A stretch of 35,398 nt of DNA from Bacillota bacterium (GTDB lineage Bacteria > Bacillota > Desulfitobacteriia > Desulfitobacteriales > JAJXUE01): assembly GCA_021783135.1 (NCBI GenBank), contig JAJXUE010000031.1, forward strand, positions 1 through 35,398. The letters are read 5' to 3'. The translations under genes were made by a program, and so were the position numbers. The notes below the pieces were generated by a model. That model was not told the DNA's origin. It did not search any database and was given only the letters and a program-made list of their open reading frames with translations. Every line of letters begins with the position of its first letter. Position 1 is the stretch's first letter. Below, piece by piece: positions 16,030 through 25,581 of this stretch.

Positions 16030-17706
16030 TTATATTGTAAATTGCCCAATTACGGTTTGCAAATCCTGCGCCATCGCAGCTAAGTTCTGACTAGAAGCTG
16101 CAATTTGGTCAATGGATGCCGTCTGTTCTTGCGTAGCCGCGGATACTGTTTGCGTCTCACCCGCCACATTTTTACTGATAGCATCTATGGCATGAATTGC
16201 ATCGACAACCTGCCTGCTATCGCCTGCTATACGCTGCGTCGCAGCGGAAATTGCTTGGACTCGGTCAGTAACCTGCATTACTAAATCTCTGATGGAAACA
16301 AAAGCCGTGCCGGCTGACTCCACTACCTTAATTCCAAGTTTAACGTCTTCAGCTCCGACTTCAATAGCCTGAACTGCTTGCTCGATATTGCCCTGATTGT
16401 TATGAATCAGTAGGGCTATTTGTTGCGTAGCTTCAGCTGACTGCTCGGCCAATTTGCGGACTTCATCAGCCACAACTGCAAAGCCCCTACCCTGTTCACC
16501 CGCTCGAGCTGCTTCAATCGCAGCATTGAGCGCCAGTAAATTAGTTTGTTGCGCTATGCCCGCAATTACGCCGACAATCTCTCCAATTTGCAGGGAGCTG
16601 GAGGCAAGCTGTTCAATGGCAGCATGGATCTTTACTTCCCCTTGAGCGATACTGTTTATTTGCCGTACCGCTCCGTTGACGGCCTGGCCTCCCGCTTCGC
16701 TCGATTCAGATGTTTTATTAGCTAAAGTAGCTACGTCATTGGTACTTGTGGCAACCTCTGCAATACCACACGAAATTTGTTCAATTGCAGCTGTAGTTGC
16801 TATCACTGCCAAGGACTGGTTGTCCACGCCCGTTGCCACTTCGGCTATTGATGCCGCCACCTGGCCGGAAGCCTGAGCGTGCTGTTCTGCGCTGGCAGTG
16901 AGTTCTTCTGAAGCAGCTGCCATGTGTTCTGAAGCTTGAGCTACCCCGCTAATCAGGCCGCGTAACTTACTAGCCGCCTTACCCAGCTCGTAAACGAGAA
17001 TGCCAATTTCGTCTTTACTCGCTTGCACCTCGATGACTAGATTACCCCCAGCAAGCTCTGTGGCCACTTTCTGTCCTTGCTTAATTGAGTGCCGCAGCGA
17101 ACGAATTAAATATACCAGCAAACTGATGCCAATCAACAAAGCCATGCCAAAAAAACCAATGCCTAAGAAAATGGTCCTACGGACTGATGCTGGGGCTTGA
17201 GCCGCATTTGCCACCAATTGTGCGTTCTGAGCTTGATCATAACCGGCAAGAGCCTGCAAAGCGGCCGCATTATCAGGCGCGGCAATCTCGGTCATGTATT
17301 TAACAGCGCTGGCTTTGCCGTAGTTTTTATAAATATCGAACAGTTCCTGCGGATGGGGCGCAAATTTAACGATAGCGGTGATTACCGCCTGAAGTTGGGC
17401 CTTGTTTTGAGGTGCCGTTTTGGCCTGCAAAAATTGCAGATCTTTGTCAGCCTGCAGATTTGCAGCTTGATAATCTTGTACCGATTGATAGTTTCCCGTA
17501 GCTAAATACCCCTGGATGCCTGACTCTTGCTTAGAAAATTGCAGCGAAAGGTCCTGAGCGGCAGCTTGCAGTGGTACGTCATAACTGGCCAAATGAGTCA
17601 CTATCCCTGCAAGTTGGTTTACCTGATTGTAAACTCCGCCTACCGCGAGCACCATTAAAAATATTAGTGCAAAATAACTTAAAATGAGCTTAGTTGCGAT
17701 TTTCAT
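16030..17706 (-). CDS. Methyl-accepting chemotaxis protein
   Basis: The product is 558 residues. TM1 is at about residues 7-29, with an extracytoplasmic helical sensor domain at 30-175 of the four-helix-bundle/CHASE3-like type. TM2 is near 178-200, followed by a HAMP linker. The long cytoplasmic coiled coil contains the signature [19 protein letters not shown]. The ATG has GGGGGGTTAG upstream. It follows the second KDG kinase by only 18 nt, the tight spacing of an operon. The ligand may therefore be a hexuronate or a breakdown product. The sensor domain gives no direct ligand evidence. Confidence 0.92.
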   Translation of the reverse strand: MKIATKLILSYFALIFLMVLAVGGVYNQVNQLAGIVTHLASYDVPLQAAAQDLSLQFSKQESGIQGYLATGNYQSVQDYQAANLQADKDLQFLQAKTAPQNKAQLQAVITAIVKFAPHPQELFDIYKNYGKASAVKYMTEIAAPDNAAALQALAGYDQAQNAQLVANAAQAPASVRRTIFLGIGFFGMALLIGISLLVYLIRSLRHSIKQGQKVATELAGGNLVIEVQASKDEIGILVYELGKAASKLRGLISGVAQASEHMAAASEELTASAEQHAQASGQVAASIAEVATGVDNQSLAVIATTAAIEQISCGIAEVATSTNDVATLANKTSESSEAGGQAVNGAVRQINSIAQGEVKIHAAIEQLASSSLQIGEIVGVIAGIAQQTNLLALNAAIEAARAGEQGRGFAVVADEVRKLAEQSAEATQQIALLIHNNQGNIEQAVQAIEVGAEDVKLGIKVVESAGTAFVSIRDLVMQVTDRVQAISAATQRIAGDSRQVVDAIHAIDAISKNVAGETQTVSAATQEQTASIDQIAASSQNLAAMAQDLQTVIGQFTI

Positions 17707-17724
17707 TTGCTAACCCCCCACTCA

Positions 17725-18669
17725 TCATCTAAGTATATCTGCCGCTTTTTCCTGCGGATTGACCTGAGACCAAGACGGTAGTCCCTCGACGTCTCCCACT
17801 ACTGTTAAAGCAAACGCTGCAACCCGATTACCTAGGCCTACAGCCGCACGATAGGTCCATCCCCTGAGCAGTCCGGACAGAAATCCAGCCACAAAAGCGT
17901 CACCTGCACCTAAGGGATCCACGATATGAGTAACCTTAGCTGCTGCGACAAATCCATCCTCAGTTGGTGTGGCAAAATAGGCCCCTTGCGCGCCGAGTTT
18001 TACCACTACTGCTTGCGCACCATTTTCAAGCAGACGCTGCGCTATAGCTTGCGGTTCAGTCTTGCCGGTAAGAATTTGACCTTCATCAAGGCCAGGCATA
18101 ACGATGTCGCATTGGCTTGCAAGTGGGAACAATACTTCTTTAGCAGTTTCAGCTGTCCATAACTTTAAACGGATGTTAGGATCAAAAACTACTTTGACTC
18201 CATTACGCCGGGCGATGGCAATAGCCTGGAGGACGGTTTCCCGGCAAGAAGAGCTCAAGGCAGGGGTAATACCCGTTATGTGTAAAAATTTAGCGGTGGC
18301 TATGTAGGCTTCATCTAAGTCTTGCGGCGTCATATAACTTGCGGCTGAGCCTTGGCGGTAATAGTAAATTTTGGGTTCCTGCATTGCTTGACGTTCTTTG
18401 AAGAACACTGCTGTAGCATGTTCATTGTCAAAAATAACGCGCGATATGTCTACTCCCTCACCGCGGATGTAGTTACGAATGTATAAGCCAAATTCGTCAT
18501 TGCCTAAACGACTAATCCAACCACAATGATGACCTAAACGTGACAGCCCGATAGCCACATCCGATTCAGCTCCGCCGATTTTCCTTTCAAATAACGCCGA
18601 ATGGCGCAGTGGCTCAATTGCTGTGGGAATGAATAGTACCATTGTTTCCCCAAGCGTTACCACGTCCAT
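17725..18669 (-). CDS. PfkB-family sugar kinase, probable second KDG kinase
   Basis: The product is 314 residues of the ribokinase/PfkB fold. The glycine-rich substrate segment KIGGAESDVAIGLSRLG lies near residues 30-46, and the catalytic motif DPLGAGDAFVAGF near 253-265 contains the expected aspartate base. The TGITPAL segment is shared with 2-keto-3-deoxygluconate kinases. It should phosphorylate KDG to KDPG at the expense of ATP. The ATG has GAGGAGG upstream. It lies 153 bp after the first kinase, with a stem-loop between them, and just before the chemoreceptor. A related keto-sugar acid could be the true substrate, since one KDG kinase would suffice. Confidence 0.85.
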   Translation of the reverse strand: MDVVTLGETMVLFIPTAIEPLRHSALFERKIGGAESDVAIGLSRLGHHCGWISRLGNDEFGLYIRNYIRGEGVDISRVIFDNEHATAVFFKERQAMQEPKIYYYRQGSAASYMTPQDLDEAYIATAKFLHITGITPALSSSCRETVLQAIAIARRNGVKVVFDPNIRLKLWTAETAKEVLFPLASQCDIVMPGLDEGQILTGKTEPQAIAQRLLENGAQAVVVKLGAQGAYFATPTEDGFVAAAKVTHIVDPLGAGDAFVAGFLSGLLRGWTYRAAVGLGNRVAAFALTVVGDVEGLPSWSQVNPQEKAADILR

Positions 18670-18705
18670 ACTTTTTCCTCCTCATGAATTAAGCTTGATA
18701 GAAAG

Positions 18706-18745
18706 ATACCTGCTACTTGTCGCGGGTATCAGCAGTAGCAGGTAT
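18706..18745 (-). terminator. Stem-loop between the two sugar kinase genes
   Basis: A 12-bp perfect stem (ATACCTGCTACT with AGTAGCAGGTAT) has a 16-nt loop. On the minus strand only a weak T-rich tail (CTTTCTATC) follows, so it could terminate partially or stabilise an upstream mRNA end. Confidence 0.5.
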
Positions 18746-18822
18746 TTTCTCAATTCATCGCACCCAAACCCGATTTTTTAACACGCAACAATCACCATGG
18801 CCAACTTCTCCGTAGAGTTTTT

Positions 18823-19848
18823 CTAACGTTGTACACGCCCGGATCCATCGCCTCCGGCTAGCGCCTCAACCTCAGCCAAAGTAACATGATTAAAGTCGCC
18901 CGGGATAGTATGTTTCAAACACGAGGCGGCAACTGCAAAATCTACGGCCTGTTGAGGTGTGTAATCGGCCAGCAAGGCATAGATTAAAGCGCCGCAGAAG
19001 GAATCGCCCCCGCCCACTCTGTCCACAATGTGAATCTTGTACTCGCGTGATTTTACAAACTGCTGACCATCATACAAGAGCGCCGACCACCCATTTTCAC
19101 TAGCTGAGAAGCTTTCACGCAAGGTAATTGCTACATATTTAAGTTTAAACCTTTCCATCAACTGTGTAGCAACTTGGCGATAGCCCGTATCGCTAAGTTT
19201 TCCCCCGGTAATGTCCGTGTCCTGGGCTTTGATGCCGAAAACCTTCTCAGCGTCTTCTTCATTGCCCACAGCTACGTCGACATACTCCATTAAACCGGAC
19301 ATGACTTGATTAGCCTTGGCCATGGACCACAGCTTTTTGCGATAGTTCAGATCACAACTAACGGTTAAACCCATTGCCTTGGCGGCTTTAACCGCCTCAA
19401 GCGTAACAGCAGTGGCGTCATCCCCTAGTGCCGGCGTGATTCCGGTAAAATGAAACCAATCCTTACCCGCAAAAGCAGTCTGCCAATCGATTTCACCCGG
19501 TTTAATTCCTGCTATGGACGAATTAGCACGATCATATACTACAACGGATGCTCGCTGTGAAGCTCCGGTCTCAGCAAAATAAATACCCAGACGCTCGCCG
19601 CCCCACTGGGTGTGGTCGACATTAACACCATAGCGCCGCAAATGGTTAACCGCGGACTGGCCAAGCGGATTTTGTGGAACCTTAGTCACGAAATAACTCT
19701 GCATTCCATAGTTTGCCAAGGATACAGCTACATTAGATTCTCCACCACCATAGGTAACGTCCAGTGAATCAGTTTGCACCAACCTCTGGTATCCCGGCGG
19801 GGAAAGACGCAACATAATTTCGCCGAAAGTAACTACTTTTTTAGACAT
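18823..19848 (-). CDS. kdgK: 2-keto-3-deoxygluconate kinase
   Basis: The product is about 341 residues of the PfkB family. The segment VTYGGGESNVAVSLANYG is near residues 30-47, TGITPAL near 130-136, and HIVDRVGGGDSFCGAL near 282-297 with the catalytic aspartate. The last motif reads GGGD instead of GAGD, which is tolerated in this family. The enzyme makes KDPG for the aldolase encoded just upstream. The ATG at 19848 is preferred to that at 19860 because AAAGGA abuts the earlier codon and leaves no spacing. It is directly downstream of eda in the same run of genes. Confidence 0.9.
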   Translation of the reverse strand: MSKKVVTFGEIMLRLSPPGYQRLVQTDSLDVTYGGGESNVAVSLANYGMQSYFVTKVPQNPLGQSAVNHLRRYGVNVDHTQWGGERLGIYFAETGASQRASVVVYDRANSSIAGIKPGEIDWQTAFAGKDWFHFTGITPALGDDATAVTLEAVKAAKAMGLTVSCDLNYRKKLWSMAKANQVMSGLMEYVDVAVGNEEDAEKVFGIKAQDTDITGGKLSDTGYRQVATQLMERFKLKYVAITLRESFSASENGWSALLYDGQQFVKSREYKIHIVDRVGGGDSFCGALIYALLADYTPQQAVDFAVAASCLKHTIPGDFNHVTLAEVEALAGGDGSGRVQR

Positions 19849-19894
19849 TTTTATACCCATTCCTTTCTCTATGCATCATTTATCCGCGCCCAAA

Positions 19895-20536
19895 CTATTG
19901 TCTGGCTTGCTTAACCTGCGCCACAAATTGTTGTGCCGTAGCACTAACCAAAGCAAAATCGCCCTGTTTGGCGCCAGCGGTCAATTCCCCCCCTACCCCT
20001 ACTGCCAGACAACCGTTTTTAATCCATTGAGCAACATTAGCCAAATTCACTCCTCCTGTAGGAATGATTTGCACATGCGGCAACGGGCCCTTTACTGCTT
20101 TAACATATTCCGGTCCTACAGCACTGCCGGGGAATAATTTGACCACATCCGCGCCCGATTCCAAGACCGTAAGTATTTCAGTAATTGTCATAGCTCCCGG
20201 CATGCTGAGTTTGCGATAGCGGTTGCAGAGTTTGATCGTTTGCGGATTAAAACCGGGGCTAACGATAAACTCTGCACCTGCCAGCAAGGCCGCTCGCGCA
20301 GTTTCACTATCTAGTACAGTTCCTGCCCCAATAATTACTTCCCCGCTGGCATAGACCTGAGCCAATTGCTTGATTACATCTAGCGCTCCCGGCACTGTCA
20401 TCGTAATTTCAATTATATCTACTCCACCTTGGCGGACTGCCTCTGTGATCTGCATAGCTTGCTCTGGGCTTTCAGCTCGTACAACAGCAACAATACCGGT
20501 AGCTGCAATTCGTTGAAGACACTCTTCTTTAGTCAT
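19895..20536 (-). CDS. eda: KDPG / 4-hydroxy-2-oxoglutarate aldolase
   Basis: The product is about 213 residues, the usual size. Characteristic stretches are VAVVRAES near the start, VDIIEITMTVPGA with the catalytic glutamate, EVIIGAGTVLD, AEFIVSPGFNP, and DVVKLFPGSAVGP with the Schiff-base lysine. PTGGV near the end is the phosphate loop. The enzyme splits KDPG to pyruvate and glyceraldehyde-3-phosphate in the cytoplasm. The ATG at 20536 has GGGAGG upstream. It is 24 nt from uxaA and precedes kdgK, so the lower end of the pathway is encoded together. Confidence 0.95.
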   Translation of the reverse strand: MTKEECLQRIAATGIVAVVRAESPEQAMQITEAVRQGGVDIIEITMTVPGALDVIKQLAQVYASGEVIIGAGTVLDSETARAALLAGAEFIVSPGFNPQTIKLCNRYRKLSMPGAMTITEILTVLESGADVVKLFPGSAVGPEYVKAVKGPLPHVQIIPTGGVNLANVAQWIKNGCLAVGVGGELTAGAKQGDFALVSATAQQFVAQVKQARQ

Positions 20537-20559
20537 AAATAAACCTCCCACTCATTGAG

Positions 20560-22074
20560 TTATAAAGTAACGCCGGTTTTAAAAATAGCGATTTCACGAA
20601 ATCCCATGTCTTCCGCCTTGGTTTTTTCTCCCTCTGCCACATTAAGCACGTGGGACCACAATTGCTCCGCAAGTTCCATCATACTCAAGCCCGAGAGTAA
20701 CTTCCCGGCATCGAAGTCCATCCAGTTTGGCTTGCGACGATATAATTCACTGTTGGTGGCTATCTTCACTGTCGGCACACACGTCCCCAAAGGAGTACCT
20801 CTACCGGTAGTGAACAAGATAATCTGGGCCCCTGCGGCCGCCAAAGCCGTTGCTGCAACCATATCGTTGCCTGGCGCAGCTAAGAGATTCAGTCCCTTAA
20901 GTGAGCACTTCTCACCATAACGCAGAACATCTACGACCGGTGAGTTGCCGCCTTTTTGAGTACATCCCAGCGACTTGTCCTCTAATGTCGATATACCACC
21001 TGCCTTATTGCCAGGGGATGGATTTTCATATATAGGCTGTTGGAAAGACATAAAGTAGCTTTTGAAGTCGTTGATTAAGCTGACAACTTTAGTGAAAACT
21101 TCACTGCTCACTGCTCTGTTCATTAGTATCGATTCTGCACCAAACATTTCCGGCACTTCAGTCAGAAGGCTGGTTCCGCCCGCTTGAATTAGCAGGTCGG
21201 AGAGCACCCCTACCAGGGGGTTAGCTGTAATGCCGGAAAGCCCGTCGGAACCACCGCATTTTAGCCCGATGGTTAGTTCTGCAGCCGGGCATGGCACTCG
21301 AACAAATTTTTCGGTAACCCCGACCAATTCGCGAATAAGTGACACCCCAGTCTCAATCTCGTCTTCTACTTCTTGCGCAACCAAAAACTTAACCCGCTCC
21401 GAATCGAAGTCACCGAGAACTTGTTTGATTGCGGCAACATTGCTGTTCTCGCAACCTAAACCCAGCACTAAAACCCCGGCGGCATTAGGGTGGTTTATCA
21501 AATCTGCCAGTATTTGCTGCGTGTTGACTTGATCTTCTCCCATTTGCGAACAGCCGTAAGGATGCTTAAACTCGTAAATGCCATCCAGATTAGTCCGCTC
21601 CGCCAGCTCGTTCCAAGCAGTCTTGGCGATAATTTCAGCAGTTCGATTGACACAACTGACTGTAGGAATTACCCAAATTTCATTGCGGATGCCAACTTTT
21701 CCATCGTGGCGACGATATCCCTGAAAGGTGGTCCCTAGCTTTGCTGCCTCGAGTTCCTTGACCCCCGAGCGTTCACCCTCTGCCTGTAAGCCGGGTTGGT
21801 ATTGATACTCTAAAAGCTCTCCGAGATTGGTCTTGAGATTATGCGTATGCACATGCTCTCCTGGGCTGACTTGTACTGTGGCGTGACCAATCGGGACGCC
21901 GTATTTGATCACATTTTCTTCCGCCCCAATTGAGTTTATGGCCAACTTATGACCGCGCGGAATATCTCCGTTTAATATTATCTGCCGATCATTGATGTTG
22001 ATTTTTTCACCTGCGTGAAAATCCCTTAAGGTTACAACAACATTATCACGCGCATTAATTTGTAAGTAGTCCAT
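20560..22074 (-). CDS. uxaA: Altronate dehydratase
   Basis: The product is 504 residues, close to the usual 495. An N-terminal SAF domain (residues 1-95) has a HVHTHNLKT segment with three histidines, and the large UxaA domain follows. That domain shows GYRRHDGKVGIRNEIWVIPTVSCVN, FKHPYGCSQ, LGLGCENSN, LKCGGSDGLSGITANP and FTTGRGTPLG. The enzyme dehydrates D-altronate to 2-keto-3-deoxygluconate with an iron-type metal. The ATG has GGTGGGG upstream. It is 28 nt after uxaB in the same operon, and together they form the altronate branch of galacturonate breakdown. Confidence 0.95.
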   Translation of the reverse strand: MDYLQINARDNVVVTLRDFHAGEKININDRQIILNGDIPRGHKLAINSIGAEENVIKYGVPIGHATVQVSPGEHVHTHNLKTNLGELLEYQYQPGLQAEGERSGVKELEAAKLGTTFQGYRRHDGKVGIRNEIWVIPTVSCVNRTAEIIAKTAWNELAERTNLDGIYEFKHPYGCSQMGEDQVNTQQILADLINHPNAAGVLVLGLGCENSNVAAIKQVLGDFDSERVKFLVAQEVEDEIETGVSLIRELVGVTEKFVRVPCPAAELTIGLKCGGSDGLSGITANPLVGVLSDLLIQAGGTSLLTEVPEMFGAESILMNRAVSSEVFTKVVSLINDFKSYFMSFQQPIYENPSPGNKAGGISTLEDKSLGCTQKGGNSPVVDVLRYGEKCSLKGLNLLAAPGNDMVAATALAAAGAQIILFTTGRGTPLGTCVPTVKIATNSELYRRKPNWMDFDAGKLLSGLSMMELAEQLWSHVLNVAEGEKTKAEDMGFREIAIFKTGVTL

Positions 22075-22101
22075 TATCTTTCCCCACCTTACGGACCAAA
22101 G

Positions 22102-23610
22102 CTATTTTGCCAATACCTCGACAAGTGCCTTATGCATGCCTTTTTGCAGGATTGCTGCTAAATGTCCCGCGACCTTTTCACTCAACCCACTTCTGCTATT
22201 GAGATTTTCACCCCACAAACTAGCATCGCTCAACAAGCTTTGGGTCAAGTTCTGAATAGATGCAGAGGTGCCGTCATATACCGACCAAGCTTTCTGCAGC
22301 TTCTGCAAGGCCGCTTGATCATCCTGTAAGGTGAACTCTCCCTGCTCACGCTTACCTGTCAGCCGATCCTCGTGTATCTCACCTTTGTATAAAGCCAACA
22401 ACGCCGCAAAGGAAAAACTCAACTTCTCCGGAATACAGGCATTGCGCTCAATGTAACCCAGCAAAGACGGTACAACGCGCGTTTTAAACTTGGAAGTGGA
22501 ATTCAACAGGATGCTCAAGAGATAATGTTTAATATAAGGATTTTGGAAGCGTTCCATTACCGCATTAGCAAAATCGGTGAGCATCGCAACATCTAGATTA
22601 ATTGAAGGGATTATCTCTTCAAACATCACTTCACGCGTATATTGACCCAGCAGGTTATGATCCACCATTTCTCCGACAGTATCTAACCCGAACAGGAATG
22701 CTACGGGAACACATGCCGTATGAGCGCCATTTAAGATCCGTACTTTACGTGTACGATAAGGGCTCATATCATCGGTCCAAATAACGTTGAGACCGGCCTG
22801 CGTAAAGGGCAACCGTGCTTTAATTGCTTGAGGCCCTTCAATTACCCATAAATGGAACAATTCCCCAGTATCGAGGAGCTGATCCTCATACCCTAAACGT
22901 TGGGCAATTGCGGCAACCTCATCTTTGGGATACCCGGGGACAACGCGGTCAACCAAGGAATTGAGGAAGTAGTTATGTTGCTCCAGCCAAGTGCGAAAAG
23001 CTGCGGGCCAACCCCATTCATCCGCCAATCGCAAAACAATGCTGCGCAAATTGTCTCCGTTTCGATCTATCAATTCGCACGGAATAATTACCATGCCTTT
23101 GCTGGGATCACCGGCAAAGTGTTGATAACGATGATACAGGTAAACAGCTAATTTTCCGGGAAATGAAGCCGGAGGCTTCGCGTCAGGACGATCTTCCGGA
23201 TTATAGGCGATGCCCGCTTCAGTTGTGTTCGATACGACAAACTCAATTGCCGGATCTTCGGCGCAGCGCAGGTATTCCGCCCATTCAGTATACGGATTTA
23301 TGCCGCGGCTAATCGAGGTAACGAGTTGTTCTGCCGCGACCGCTTCACCATCGCGCATACCCCGCAAAATTAGATTATATAAGCCATCTTGTTCATTTAA
23401 TTTGTTTACCAGACCACCCGCCAAGGGCTGAATAACAACAACTCTACCATTGAAAATTCCCTGTTTGTTCATGCTATCAAACATCCAATCGACAAAGGCT
23501 CGCAAGAAGTTTCCTTCGCCAAACTGAATTACCCGTTCCGGTAGGGCCTGATAGTTTTGTGGTTGCGCTTGTAGCGCATGCCCAAGCATAGCTTTGTTAA
23601 GTCTTTCCAA
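22102..23610 (-). CDS. uxaB: Tagaturonate reductase (altronate oxidoreductase)
   Basis: The product is 502 residues of the mannitol dehydrogenase superfamily. The N-terminal Rossmann part includes VIQFGEGNFLRAFVDWMFD, VVVIQPL and SNTTEAGI, and the catalytic domain carries VPCELIDRNGDNL with the usual active-site pattern. RTRKVRILNGAHTACVP supplies the catalytic lysine and asparagine. It reduces tagaturonate to altronate with NADH. The start is TTG at 23610, with GAGGGGA at good spacing. It lies 18 nt after the IolB-type gene and 27 nt before uxaA. With UxaE present, fructuronate can also enter through this enzyme. Confidence 0.94.
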   Translation of the reverse strand: MERLNKAMLGHALQAQPQNYQALPERVIQFGEGNFLRAFVDWMFDSMNKQGIFNGRVVVIQPLAGGLVNKLNEQDGLYNLILRGMRDGEAVAAEQLVTSISRGINPYTEWAEYLRCAEDPAIEFVVSNTTEAGIAYNPEDRPDAKPPASFPGKLAVYLYHRYQHFAGDPSKGMVIIPCELIDRNGDNLRSIVLRLADEWGWPAAFRTWLEQHNYFLNSLVDRVVPGYPKDEVAAIAQRLGYEDQLLDTGELFHLWVIEGPQAIKARLPFTQAGLNVIWTDDMSPYRTRKVRILNGAHTACVPVAFLFGLDTVGEMVDHNLLGQYTREVMFEEIIPSINLDVAMLTDFANAVMERFQNPYIKHYLLSILLNSTSKFKTRVVPSLLGYIERNACIPEKLSFSFAALLALYKGEIHEDRLTGKREQGEFTLQDDQAALQKLQKAWSVYDGTSASIQNLTQSLLSDASLWGENLNSRSGLSEKVAGHLAAILQKGMHKALVEVLAK

Positions 23611-23628
23611 TGCAATCCCCTCTTTTAA

Positions 23629-24441
23629 CTATTTCTTGGTTTCCAACTGGCGTAATTCAACAAAATCCGGATCGTCATGCGGCACCAATTTTCTCCCTAG
23701 CGTGCCCGCCATGAACCACAGATAATAAACTTTAACTGATGGTGGGGCTACTACCGGATGGTAACCAAACGGAATATTAACCGTATCCATGTCGCGAATT
23801 AAAACAGCTTCATCAAGTTCACGGTCTTCCGAGTATAAAACTTGGATGCCAAAACCATTGGCCGGGCTAACCCGAAAGTGATATATTTCTGCCAATTTGG
23901 TTTCTTCGCCCGGTACATAGCGGTCATGCTTGTGTGGTGGAAAACTCGACCAGTTACCAGGATTACTGAAGGTTTCACCCACTACAATGCGGTCAACGTT
24001 TCCCTCCCCATTATCCGTAATGATGTCATGTACATCACGCTGCCAAATTAAACCACCGCGATGATTGACGATTACCTGCTCTGGGGTAACCGCGAAGGCT
24101 TTAAATTTCTTTTCTGCCTCCACCTTACACAGCGCAGCTTCAAAATCATCGCTAAGTGACTCTACCCGAAAGCTACTGTCGCGCGGTATATAGACTGTGG
24201 CGGCAGTACCAGAAAATACATCCTTTCTTTGGCCTAGGTGCTTAAATTCCTCACCGTCCACAGCAATATTAGCTTGGCCGCTTAAAATAACTAAAGCTAT
24301 TTCATAAATACCTGATAACTCGGTACAGCTTTCACCTGATTTTAACTTAACCATGTCAAAGGCCATAAGACCGCCATCTGCCGCACCAACCACTTGTTGC
24401 AAACCCTGATATGGTTGCGCCTTAAAATATAGTTGTTCCAT
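23629..24441 (-). CDS. iolB: IolB-family isomerase (5-deoxy-glucuronate isomerase type)
   Basis: The product is 270 residues, the size of IolB, with two cupin halves. The metal ligands of the KduI/IolB fold are visible: H170 and H172 in PPHKHD, E185 in KLAEIYHF, and H228 in FGYHPV. IolB isomerises 5-deoxy-glucuronate to 2-deoxy-5-keto-gluconate in inositol breakdown. No other inositol ring genes (iolC, iolD, iolE, iolG) are nearby. Instead it lies between a Gfo-type oxidoreductase and uxaB in a hexuronate cluster that lacks UxaC. The chemistry is an aldose-ketose uronate isomerisation, like that of UxaC, so a role on galacturonate or glucuronate is plausible. The ATG has GGGGG upstream. Confidence 0.88.
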   Translation of the reverse strand: MEQLYFKAQPYQGLQQVVGAADGGLMAFDMVKLKSGESCTELSGIYEIALVILSGQANIAVDGEEFKHLGQRKDVFSGTAATVYIPRDSSFRVESLSDDFEAALCKVEAEKKFKAFAVTPEQVIVNHRGGLIWQRDVHDIITDNGEGNVDRIVVGETFSNPGNWSSFPPHKHDRYVPGEETKLAEIYHFRVSPANGFGIQVLYSEDRELDEAVLIRDMDTVNIPFGYHPVVAPPSVKVYYLWFMAGTLGRKLVPHDDPDFVELRQLETKK

Positions 24442-24481
24442 TTTTATCCCCCATTCGATTAATTACTTGTACTCAATGACA

Positions 24482-25543
24482 TTAGAGTTCAAACTTGACC
24501 GTGCGATTTTCGGCGTTGCTTTGTGCGGCCAGTTCAATAATCCGAATCGTATTGCGAGCTTGCTCCGGTTTCACGCAAAGGTCAGCACTCTTTACTATAG
24601 CCGCATAAATATTCGCGTAAAAATCAGGATAAGCACCCGGCAAAGTCTCAATTTTGCCTAAGCAATGCAGTCCGCCAAAATCCGTATTGAGCATCCCCCA
24701 TTGCTCCTGGGGTTCAAGTCCCCAACTAGGATCGCTAACACCACTCGGCGCAAGCCCTTTTTTAAGCATTTCTTCCTGTCCATCCAGGCCGTACTTGACA
24801 AAAGACCCCTTATTACCATGGATAACAAAGTGCGGTCCCCGTTCCCGTACCAACATCCCGGCCTTGAGAGTAACCGTGAGCTCAGAGTAATCCAACCTTA
24901 ACTCAAAGCTGTCATCAATTTTGCTCTCCTCCCGCTGCCGGCAGAGCTTGGCCGTGACCGATCTGGGCGTTCCAAACAGAACCTGAGCCTGATCGATGAG
25001 GTGCGAACCTAAATCGTACAAGATTCCCGAACCTAAACCAGATTCTTCTTTCCAAGTATTGGGTCTGATATAGTTCAGGTATCTGTCGTAATGGGCCTCG
25101 TACTCAACAATACGACCCAGCAGATTCTCTCGTACGATTTGCTGGATTGTGCGAAAATCGCCATCCCAACGTCTATTTTGAAACACGCTTAAAATTAACT
25201 TCTGGCTTTCAGCTATATCAATAAGCTCTTGTGCTTGCTGCGCAGTAACTGTGAACGGCTTTTCCACAACTACATGTTTGCCATGCAGTAAAGCTTGCTT
25301 CGCCAACTCATAATGCAATGCATTCGGCACCGCAATAACAACAAGTTCTAGCTCTTGGTCCTGCCACAGCACCTCAACATTATCCACTACCGTAACCCAG
25401 GGATATCGTTCCATCGCCTTGTGGCTATGGCGTTCAACCACTTTGGTTAGGCGTAAATTCGGAACTGCATTGATAATGGGCGCATGAAAAGCTTGTCCAG
25501 CCATGCCATACCCAATCAGGCCAACATTAAGCACTCGGTTCAT
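24482..25543 (-). CDS. Gfo/Idh/MocA-family oxidoreductase, IolW-like
   Basis: The product is 353 residues with an N-terminal Rossmann fold (NVGLIGYGMAGQAFHAP) and the family motif VVVEKPFT. A C-terminal domain follows, with FQNRRWDGDF, GSGILYDLGSHLIDQ and NKGSFVKYGLDGQEEML. The last two stretches are characteristic of the IolW/YdgJ branch, which includes NADP-dependent scyllo-inositol dehydrogenase. The substrate here may be a uronate or polyol entering the same pathway, since the gene sits between the IolB-type gene and the M24 gene. The ATG has GAGGTGGAGA upstream. Inositol use is an alternative. Confidence 0.88.
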   Translation of the reverse strand: MNRVLNVGLIGYGMAGQAFHAPIINAVPNLRLTKVVERHSHKAMERYPWVTVVDNVEVLWQDQELELVVIAVPNALHYELAKQALLHGKHVVVEKPFTVTAQQAQELIDIAESQKLILSVFQNRRWDGDFRTIQQIVRENLLGRIVEYEAHYDRYLNYIRPNTWKEESGLGSGILYDLGSHLIDQAQVLFGTPRSVTAKLCRQREESKIDDSFELRLDYSELTVTLKAGMLVRERGPHFVIHGNKGSFVKYGLDGQEEMLKKGLAPSGVSDPSWGLEPQEQWGMLNTDFGGLHCLGKIETLPGAYPDFYANIYAAIVKSADLCVKPEQARNTIRIIELAAQSNAENRTVKFEL

Positions 25544-25581
25544 TTAATCTCCACCTCAGTTAAGCCTTACACATTTAGACG

